Position numbers and translations under genes: made by a program. Positions 1 to 5,346 of a stretch of DNA of 6,773 nt are shown here, one piece after another (the first letter of the stretch is position 1; every line of letters begins with the position of its first letter). The stretch is from Bacteroidales bacterium UBA1208 (lineage in GTDB: Bacteria > Bacteroidota > Bacteroidia > Bacteroidales > P3), in NCBI GenBank assembly GCA_002309955.1, contig DBXQ01000032.1, forward strand, positions 1 through 6,773, in the 5' to 3' direction. The notes under the pieces were generated by a model. It was not told the origin of the DNA. It saw nothing but the letters and a program-made list of their open reading frames with translations, and ran no database searches.

Positions 1-25
1 TTCTATTCAGCTGAACTACGGGGCC
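1..25 (-). tRNA. tRNA gene, 5' part only (cut by window edge)
   Basis: Read leftward from position 25, the sequence has the first 25 bases of a tRNA: a 7-base acceptor strand GGCCCCG (25-19), the linker TA, a D-stem GTTC (16-13), a D-loop AGCTGAATA (12-4), and GAA opening the returning D-stem strand (3-1). The anticodon, T-arm and 3' acceptor strand lie outside the window, so the amino acid cannot be read. The D-arm layout resembles Bacteroidota tRNA-Arg genes, but that is only an impression. It points the same way as luxS and starts about 100 nt after the luxS stop. I saw no clear promoter of its own in between, so co-transcription with luxS is possible. Confidence 0.8.
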
Positions 26-79
26 TGTCGATCATGAAAACACAACGGATAACTATATTTTCATTCAATTATTGTGTAC

Positions 80-101
80 AATTGATGTTTTTTTATCAAT
101 T
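80..101. repeat. AT-rich inverted repeat (7-bp stem) between luxS and the tRNA
   Basis: AATTGAT (80-86) and ATCAATT (95-101) are perfect inverted copies around an 8-base loop that is T-rich on the + strand. Read leftward, in the luxS direction, the hairpin is followed by GTGTAC rather than a T-run, so it is not a standard intrinsic terminator for luxS. It could still be a weak 3' structure. Confidence 0.4.
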
Positions 102-104
102 TTT

Positions 105-140
105 TATCCTGTCAGGTTAAAGACACTATCAGACAGGATA
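105..140 (-). repeat. Inverted repeat straddling the luxS stop codon
   Basis: TATCCTGTC (105-113) and GACAGGATA (132-140) form a perfect 9-bp inverted repeat with an 18-nt loop. The right arm, read leftward, encodes the last three residues of LuxS (Tyr-Pro-Val); the TGA stop (131-129) lies in the loop. On the mRNA strand the hairpin is followed by an A-run instead of a U-run, so it lacks the tail of an intrinsic terminator. It could be a 3' stabilising structure or a transcript end made by another route. Confidence 0.5.
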
Positions 141-608
141 ATGCATATTGTCAGGTGTCATCTGTTCAAGAACTTCATGGAGGTATTTTGCCGACTCCCA
201 CTTAGCCATCGGTAGGTCGTGGAGCAGGTAATTGCCGCAGTCTTTGGGGGCTGCTCCCGGAATCTCTCCTTCGTATTCGGCCACAAAACGGAAAGTTTCA
301 CGCATGAGGTCAAGAATGTCTTCGGGTTGAAGATCGCCACGCATCAGAAGGTAATTCCCCGTCAGGCAACCCATAGGTCCCCAATACACAATACGGTCAG
401 CCCACTGAGGATTGTTGCGGAGGTAGGTGGCCGCAAGGTGTTCGATGGTGTGAATTGCCCCTTGACCAAGGGCAGGTTCACGGTTGGGTTCTTTCATGCG
501 GATATCGAAGGTGGTAACCACTTCGCATCCTATCTGATCCTTGCGCGATACGTAAATACCACGCAGAAGACGAATGTGGTCGATGGTAAAACTGGGTATT
601 GTTTTCAC
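129..608 (-). CDS. luxS: S-ribosylhomocysteine lyase LuxS (AI-2 synthase)
   Basis: LuxS cleaves S-ribosylhomocysteine to homocysteine and 4,5-dihydroxy-2,3-pentanedione, the precursor of autoinducer-2, in the cytoplasm; it works as a metal-bound homodimer. The protein has 159 residues, normal for the family. All key residues are visible: the N-terminal SFTIDH segment with His11, the metal motif HTIEH with His53 and His57, catalytic Glu56, catalytic Cys81 in GPMGCLTGNY, and the third metal ligand Cys124 in PKDCGNY. The start codon is GTG (608-606). It is chosen because the next in-frame Met is at residue 38, inside the conserved fold, and because MKTIPSFTIDH matches family N-termini in length. 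It lies 14 nt after mtnN, whose product makes its substrate, so the two form an operon with mtnN first. No Shine-Dalgarno sequence is seen; the upstream gap is A/T-rich. Confidence 0.97.
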   Translation of the reverse strand: MKTIPSFTIDHIRLLRGIYVSRKDQIGCEVVTTFDIRMKEPNREPALGQGAIHTIEHLAATYLRNNPQWADRIVYWGPMGCLTGNYLLMRGDLQPEDILDLMRETFRFVAEYEGEIPGAAPKDCGNYLLHDLPMAKWESAKYLHEVLEQMTPDNMHYPV

Positions 609-622
609 TTTAATAATTTTGC

Positions 623-1297
623 TTATTGGTTAGACGGTATTTCGGCGAGGAAACGCTGCATAAAGAGGAAAGAACGCTCACTCATGGAAGCGAGAAATGT
701 ATCCCACTGTTGCTGGTGGTTGTCGGTGTTGCCGGGAGTATCGCTGATAACGCGGATGCTAATGAAGGGAACCTGTTGAAGGTAACAAGTGTGAGCTATG
801 GCTGCGGACTCCATCTCGCATGCAAGGCCATCAGGAAACCGGGATTTGATTTGCTGAAGCGCACTCTTGTCCGTGATAAATTGGTCTCCAGTGCAAATCA
901 AGCCCTCCTTGACAGCGAGTTCATGGCTTTCGGTTATGGCTGAGGCACAACGCAACAGCATGGGATCGGCATCGAAACGAGCAGGAAGCCCCTGCACCTG
1001 GCCGTACTGATTGCCCATACCGCACCATACATCATGATAGACCGTTTGACTTCCCACCACTACATCCATTACGTTTAAAGCGGGGTCTATGCCTCCGGCA
1101 AGACCGGTGCTAAGAATGCAGTCGGGATGATGTTCCTGCAACAGGCGCATCGTGCCCACCGACGCATTCACCTTGCCAATGCCACATTGCCACAACACGA
1201 TGTCGTTGCCGCCGATTCTCCCTTGAGGTTGGCCGCCCAACACTTCAAGCATCTTGCGATACTCGACATCCATGGCAATAATAATTCCTATCTTCAT
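623..1297 (-). CDS. mtnN: 5'-methylthioadenosine/S-adenosylhomocysteine nucleosidase
   Basis: This enzyme (also called Pfs or MTAN) removes adenine from S-adenosylhomocysteine, giving S-ribosylhomocysteine for LuxS, and from 5'-methylthioadenosine in the methionine salvage route. It has 224 residues, close to the usual 230 or so. Visible family features are the N-terminal strand MKIGIIIAMDVEY with the catalytic-site Glu12, the glycine-rich TGLAGGI (64-70), the CTGDQF loop (135-140), the CEMESAA signature with Glu161, Met162 and Glu163 (ribose and substrate binding), and SDTPG with the catalytic acid Asp186. The ATG start (1297-1295) gives the expected N-terminus. It is the first gene of the mtnN-luxS operon, read from a promoter about 70 nt upstream. 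Product and substrate links with LuxS make the functional call very firm. Confidence 0.96.
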   Translation of the reverse strand: MKIGIIIAMDVEYRKMLEVLGGQPQGRIGGNDIVLWQCGIGKVNASVGTMRLLQEHHPDCILSTGLAGGIDPALNVMDVVVGSQTVYHDVWCGMGNQYGQVQGLPARFDADPMLLRCASAITESHELAVKEGLICTGDQFITDKSALQQIKSRFPDGLACEMESAAIAHTCYLQQVPFISIRVISDTPGNTDNHQQQWDTFLASMSERSFLFMQRFLAEIPSNQ

Positions 1298-1339
1298 GAC
1301 TATTTTATTACATTATCGCATTGAGGCTGTGGCTACACA

Positions 1340-1362
1340 TAAAGGTACCCCTTTCGCCTTTA
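1340..1362 (-). repeat. Hairpin at the 5' end of the predicted mtnN leader
   Basis: TAAAGG (1340-1345) and CCTTTA (1357-1362) are perfect inverted copies. A second partner, CCTTT (1350-1354), sits between them, so the left arm could pair with either but not both. The right edge lies where transcription from the predicted -7 box would begin. A 5'-terminal hairpin may stabilise the mRNA. The roughly 65-nt leader is too short to carry a recognisable SAM or SAH riboswitch, and none is seen. Confidence 0.35.
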
Positions 1363-1368
1363 CGGCTG

Positions 1369-1376
1369 CAAAGATA
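1369..1376 (-). promoter_or_regulatory. Bacteroidota-type -7 element for mtnN-luxS
   Basis: Read leftward, TATCTTTG (1376-1369) matches the Bacteroidota primary-sigma -7 consensus TAnnTTTG exactly, and is followed by CAGCC as often seen. Transcription would begin around 1362-1364, giving a leader of about 65 nt to the mtnN ATG. A good -33 TTTG is not found at the usual 19-21 bp spacing; the region upstream is an A-run with a TTG only 12 bp away. The -7 match and its position make the call likely but not certain. Confidence 0.6.
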
Positions 1377-1456
1377 ATATTTTTTTTACAATTATTGAGA
1401 AGACGCAAAATTTTTCTCACTGCACAGCGTTATATACAACTAACATATATTTTACA

Positions 1457-2983
1457 ATGAAGCGCCATTTCCTGATATTGCTCTCCACTTTATTCGCCTT
1501 GGCGGCCATCAGTTTGGTAATTATCCAGATTTCACAGACCAAACGCTCTGCCAAGATGAGCGACAATCTGTTCAACATCAGTGTCAACAATGCCATTGAC
1601 GAGGTCTTCAACCAACTGGACCAAATGAAGGTGGAGGACTATGTATCGGAAAAAGAGCGTTACCGTTTGTTGCGTTACCGTCGTATCGACGACATGAACG
1701 AAAAGATGCAGGACATCATCCGCAACAATAACGAGCTATTCTACGACGAAAAAAAAGTCGAATTCGGGGTCTCGTCACAGGACAGTGCCTATCCCAAACC
1801 CAATGCCCACCTCAATCCTGACGAGGAGCATATCCTGACGCAATACAACACCATGCTCAACGCCCGCAACAGGATGTTGGCAACCATAGGCTCCTTCCAA
1901 TCGAACAAGACCAACCCATTAGACATCAACAATGTCATCGATGCCTCCAAATTCAACTTCCCGCTACTCGATTCACTTATCCGAGAGGAATTAATCATCA
2001 ACGGTGTGGACATAAATCCTTATATTGGTGTACTGATGGCCGATGCCGATTCCCTCATCTACTATAGTCAAAACGCCAATCTGGACGACCTGAGAAACAC
2101 TGCTTTCAAATATACATTTCATCCCCACGGCATCATCTCGAACGAAAGCCTCTACGTGGTGCTCTCTTTCCCTTCCACACCCATCATCCTCAGCAGCGAC
2201 ACCAACTTATACACAATCCTTAGCATCTGCATGATTGTTCTGATTTCAGCGCTTTTCTTCTTCTCTGTGCGCACCATTCTATCCCAACGCAAATTAGATG
2301 AGATGAAAACGGATTTCATCAACAACATGACCCACGAAATAAAAACGCCCATCGCCACCATCAGCCTGGCATGCGAAATGCTCGAAGACGATTCTGTCAC
2401 CAACGACCCTGCCACACGCCTCAATTTTATTAATATTATTAGTAACGAAAACCGACGCATGCGTATTCTCATCGAAACGCTTCTCCAAAGTGCCAAGATG
2501 TCGGGCAAGAAATTTTCTATCAATCCAAAAGAAATAGACCTTAACAGCATCGTCCAGACCTGCATACACAATTTCCAGTTGACAGTCGAAACCCGGCAGG
2601 GAATAATCGAGTCGCACCTTGGTGCCATCAACGGCACGCTCTTTGCCGACGACCTCCACATCACCAACACGATTCACAACCTCATAGACAATGCAATAAA
2701 ATACTCAGAGCAGGCTCCCCACATCACTATCTCCACACGAACAGAGAACAACAATGCCATTTTGGAGATAACCGACAACGGCATCGGTATAGCCAAAGAA
2801 GACCAAAAGCACATCTTTGAGAAATTCTACCGTGTTTCCACCGGCAATGTTCATAATGTGAAAGGCTTTGGCATCGGCCTCAACTATGTCGCCCAAGTCG
2901 TCGCTCTTCACAAAGGACACATCTCCCTCACCAGCGAACTTGGCCAAGGCTCTACTTTCACAATCTCACTTCCGCTGGAATAA
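1457..2983 (+). CDS. Membrane sensor histidine kinase (RprX-like, no adjacent response regulator)
   Basis: This is a two-component sensor kinase of 508 residues. It has an N-terminal membrane segment (about 4-25), a large extracytoplasmic region (about 26-250) that I do not recognise as a named sensor domain, and a second membrane segment (about 251-271). A short linker without an evident HAMP domain follows. The HisKA H-box is FINNMTHEIKTP, with phospho-acceptor His293. The HATPase domain has the N-box NLIDNAIKYS (Asn408, Asn412), G1 DNGIGI (440-445), F-box FEKFYR (454-459) and G2 GFGIGL (470-475). All catalytic blocks are intact, so it should be active. The wording of the blocks (EMKTDFINNMTHE, FYR plus a TGN segment, KGFGIGL) recalls Bacteroides RprX, which normally sits with the response regulator RprY. 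No regulator is adjacent here: the gene diverges from mtnN and converges on a lipoprotein gene. The ATG start gives a proper membrane anchor; the promoter is not clear. Confidence 0.93.
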   Translation: MKRHFLILLSTLFALAAISLVIIQISQTKRSAKMSDNLFNISVNNAIDEVFNQLDQMKVEDYVSEKERYRLLRYRRIDDMNEKMQDIIRNNNELFYDEKKVEFGVSSQDSAYPKPNAHLNPDEEHILTQYNTMLNARNRMLATIGSFQSNKTNPLDINNVIDASKFNFPLLDSLIREELIINGVDINPYIGVLMADADSLIYYSQNANLDDLRNTAFKYTFHPHGIISNESLYVVLSFPSTPIILSSDTNLYTILSICMIVLISALFFFSVRTILSQRKLDEMKTDFINNMTHEIKTPIATISLACEMLEDDSVTNDPATRLNFINIISNENRRMRILIETLLQSAKMSGKKFSINPKEIDLNSIVQTCIHNFQLTVETRQGIIESHLGAINGTLFADDLHITNTIHNLIDNAIKYSEQAPHITISTRTENNNAILEITDNGIGIAKEDQKHIFEKFYRVSTGNVHNVKGFGIGLNYVAQVVALHKGHISLTSELGQGSTFTISLPLE

Positions 2984-2986
2984 ACC

Positions 2987-3691
2987 TCACTTGCAATCCC
3001 GCACCAAACGCACCGACTGGCCGAATTGAGGAGTATTGTCCCAATCAACCGCCAGAACATTTCCATCAAAGTGCATTGTATACGGGCAACCCTCCTCTTT
3101 TGTCGTAGATGACCAATACAAGCCCTCGCAGCCAAAAGCGTAAGGCACCTCTCCCCAACGAAATCCCGCCGCCGGCAGAAATATTGCCCCGACATTCTCC
3201 AACTGCTTCCATTGGTCGACAGAATAACTATTGACATCCCAATTTATAGCCCTGCAATCAATAGAGATTTCCGACGGCATTGCACATTCGTCAGGCAGCA
3301 ACAATAACCCATGCATACCACTTACTGTACCCACCGCTTTTTTTTCATCGGCACCGGGTCGTTCAAACAATAGATAGTACCACTCGTCAGCAGTAAGCGT
3401 GCGCCAACCTCCTGCAACAAAGTTTCCCCAATCGACAAAAAGGACATAGTCCTCCCATTTGTCTGTGGTATCCGAAGGTCTGTCGCCTGTGCCCCAACCG
3501 AACAATCCGCCATATTCCCACTGGTGCTCAACAAAACTGCGTCCATCCTCCGAAAGATTTCCCAGTGCAAACACCACCTGTTTGTCCTCACCGACCGAAA
3601 ACGGCACTCCACCATCCGGCATATCCCCCGCACAACTTGCAAGCAGGCTTAAAAACAGCATAAAGAATGCCCAAATACAACTCTTTACCAT
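2987..3691 (-). CDS. FISUMP-like lipoprotein
   Basis: This 234-residue protein starts with a lipoprotein signal peptide: Lys3, a hydrophobic stretch (about 6-18) and the lipobox LLASC with the lipidated Cys20. The mature part carries a string of motifs seen in the Bacteroidales/Fibrobacter 'major paralogous domain' type of secreted proteins: FSVGEDKQVVFALGNL (31-46), HQWEYGGLFGWGT (56-68), WRTLTADEW (96-104), FLPAAGFRWG (171-180), YWSSTT (192-197) and a C-terminal SVRLVRD (226-232). The domain's biochemical role is not known; in these bacteria it occurs on envelope-attached proteins. It is shorter than many relatives and seems to hold one domain. It lies 42 nt after the glycosyltransferase gene and probably shares its transcript. 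Its 3' end is 3 nt from the end of the convergent kinase gene. The acidic residues just after Cys20 (AGDMPD) might favour surface display, which is speculative. Confidence 0.82.
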   Translation of the reverse strand: MVKSCIWAFFMLFLSLLASCAGDMPDGGVPFSVGEDKQVVFALGNLSEDGRSFVEHQWEYGGLFGWGTGDRPSDTTDKWEDYVLFVDWGNFVAGGWRTLTADEWYYLLFERPGADEKKAVGTVSGMHGLLLLPDECAMPSEISIDCRAINWDVNSYSVDQWKQLENVGAIFLPAAGFRWGEVPYAFGCEGLYWSSTTKEEGCPYTMHFDGNVLAVDWDNTPQFGQSVRLVRDCK

Positions 3692-3733
3692 GTCATCATA
3701 CTATTAGTTAGCAATCCCCTCTTTGCCAAAAAA

Positions 3734-4690
3734 TCATGACTCTCCAGATAGAACCACATCTATCCTCTCCAGCACCTCTATCGGTTCTATCCCATTCAGA
3801 CAAGGATAATCCCCCTTCTGGCATGGCTTCTTCCCATACTTCGAGCAGGGACGGCAGTCCATCTCTTTCTGCACTGCCCATGCAGGATCCTGCTTCCAGC
3901 CGTAAAAACCACGGCATGGATGCGTGGCTCCCCATATACTCACCACCGGCACACCCATACACGATGCAAAGTGCATATTGGCCGAATCCATACTCACCAT
4001 CACATCCAACGCAGCAATCCGCTTCAACTCTTCTTCAAATCCGAAACGTCCAGCCAACGACTCCACTCCCTCATACTTCTCCGCCCACGACTCCAACACA
4101 GAAGCCTCCAACGGACTGCCAAACAAAACAACCCTATAACCTTTCTCTGAAAGCATTCTTACCAACCGTTCCATCTTCTCCAACGGCCATATCTTCCCCT
4201 TGTGTTGGGCAAAAGGAGCCATCCCCACCACTCGCTGATGCCCGTCAGCAGGTTTCACACTCCAGCATCCATCAACAACTGCTCCGCCTTTCAAGCCACA
4301 TTGATCAAACACTCGGTCATAACGCCTCCATGTTGCCATTCCTCGTACATCACGTTTCCTGATACTATGCACAGGAACACCATGTATCCTAAACAGCCAG
4401 TCCATCCCGATGGTCCGCAGCACATGGTGCATATCCGCTACCATATCCGGTTTCATCACAGAAAGCAAACGATACAACTCTTGGGGCTTCTGCCTACGTT
4501 CCGTAGGAATATACTGCACATTCGACATACCCCTGAACAACGGTGCCAATCTTGGCGGTCCCACCATCAAGAAAAGCACATCGGGGTTCGCTTCTGCCCG
4601 CTGCCTCAACACAGGCTCCAAGATTGCCACGTCGCCTAACGCCGACAGCCTGACAACCAACACACGCCTGTCATATTTCTGTTCGCTCAC
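3734..4690 (-). CDS. Glycosyltransferase family 9 (LPS heptosyltransferase-like)
   Basis: This 318-residue protein is a GT-B type family 9 glycosyltransferase, the family of ADP-heptose:LPS heptosyltransferases, acting at the cytoplasmic face of the inner membrane on core or other surface glycans. Evidence: N-terminal RLSALGDVAI (14-23), the acceptor-side loop, a middle GMAPFAQHKGKIWP (156-169) that begins the donor-binding half, VVLFGSP (187-193), the conserved MDSANMHFA (234-242) and SIWGATHP (251-258). Near the C-terminus are four cysteines, Cys279, Cys282, Cys290 and Cys297, spaced CxxC-x7-C-x6-C, which may bind a metal. The start is GTG (4690-4688) and overlaps the stop of the DUF4254 gene by 4 nt, implying translational coupling. 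Sugar donor and acceptor cannot be told from sequence; heptose is the family default. The DUF4254 partner suggests one shared envelope task. Confidence 0.9.
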   Translation of the reverse strand: MSEQKYDRRVLVVRLSALGDVAILEPVLRQRAEANPDVLFLMVGPPRLAPLFRGMSNVQYIPTERRQKPQELYRLLSVMKPDMVADMHHVLRTIGMDWLFRIHGVPVHSIRKRDVRGMATWRRYDRVFDQCGLKGGAVVDGCWSVKPADGHQRVVGMAPFAQHKGKIWPLEKMERLVRMLSEKGYRVVLFGSPLEASVLESWAEKYEGVESLAGRFGFEEELKRIAALDVMVSMDSANMHFASCMGVPVVSIWGATHPCRGFYGWKQDPAWAVQKEMDCRPCSKYGKKPCQKGDYPCLNGIEPIEVLERIDVVLSGES

Positions 4691-5289
4691 TTCTTGTTAT
4701 ACAACATAGGGTTCAACGACGGGTCGTTGTACATCTTCATCTGACGGTACAACTTCATTTTCTTCTGCCCAGAAGCCAACTCCTGCAACAAATCGTCAAT
4801 AGCCTGCATCAGGTCCCCCTTCTGTTCCAACAGCGTATTGTATTTGGCCTCGCATCGCGCATGATGTTCAGGGCCAACATCCGTTCGCGCCACCTCTATG
4901 CCGAAGTGATATATCTTCAATGCCAATATCGAAAGCCTGTCGATAGCCCATGCCGGGGTCTCCGTATTTATCTTGGCATCCGGACGGACTGGAGCCGTCG
5001 CAAACTCTTGCATATAGTGGTCATCTATCCGCTCCACAGTATCTGTCCGCTGCTGGTTCGAGCGGTCTATCCATCGCTTCAGCCGCAACGCCTCCACAGG
5101 ATCCACATCACTCGGACGAATCAAATCTTCCAAATGCCATTGCACTGTGTCAATATGGCTTTTCTCCCACAGCAAATGCTCAAAAGTCCCTTCTCTATAA
5201 GGGTTGCTTGTCGGCACATTCACCGAGTCGGTTTTATGATAATCAATAATCTGCCTCTCAAACAAGGCAAACATTTCTTTTACATCCAT
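4687..5289 (-). CDS. DUF4254 domain protein
   Basis: This 200-residue cytoplasmic, mostly helical protein matches the DUF4254 family of Bacteroidota, whose function is not established. Recognisable conserved blocks are NPYREGTFEHLLWEK (29-43), DTVQWHLEDLIR (47-58), VDPVEALRLKRWIDRSNQQR (62-81), INTETPAWAIDRLSILALKI (107-126) and a C-terminal KLYRQMKMYND (179-189). There is no signal peptide or membrane segment. The ATG (5289-5287) fits the family start. Its TGA overlaps the GTG of the glycosyltransferase by 4 nt, so the two proteins are probably made in step and may work together in glycan transfer. That pairing is my inference. It begins 57 nt after the aldo/keto reductase gene, with no clear promoter in the gap, so the upstream gene may be part of the same transcript. 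Confidence 0.88.
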   Translation of the reverse strand: MDVKEMFALFERQIIDYHKTDSVNVPTSNPYREGTFEHLLWEKSHIDTVQWHLEDLIRPSDVDPVEALRLKRWIDRSNQQRTDTVERIDDHYMQEFATAPVRPDAKINTETPAWAIDRLSILALKIYHFGIEVARTDVGPEHHARCEAKYNTLLEQKGDLMQAIDDLLQELASGQKKMKLYRQMKMYNDPSLNPMLYNKK

Positions 5290-5346
5290 ATTTAAAAGAA
5301 TTAATATTCACGAGGATAACATCCATTCGGCACCAATCCCTTTTTA

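Noticed and set aside
26..104. Own promoter for the tRNA (for example TATAGTTA or TATCCGTTG read leftward)
   Set aside because: Each candidate has two or more mismatches to TAnnTTTG and no sound -33 element at the right spacing.
219..779. Long rightward open frame opposite luxS and the end of mtnN
   Set aside because: It is fully antisense to two genes with intact catalytic motifs, and its translation resembles no family I know.
1298..1362. SAM or SAH riboswitch ahead of mtnN
   Set aside because: The predicted leader is only about 65 nt and lacks the multi-helix core of the known classes.
1446..1453. TATATTTT just before the kinase ATG as a -7 element
   Set aside because: It matches 7 of 8 positions but lies 4 nt from the start codon, so transcription would begin at or inside the gene.
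3736..4362. Rightward open frame of 208 codons opposite the glycosyltransferase
   Set aside because: The translation is low-complexity (rich in Ser, Pro, Thr, His), as expected for the complement of a real gene, and the opposite strand has clear GT9 motifs.
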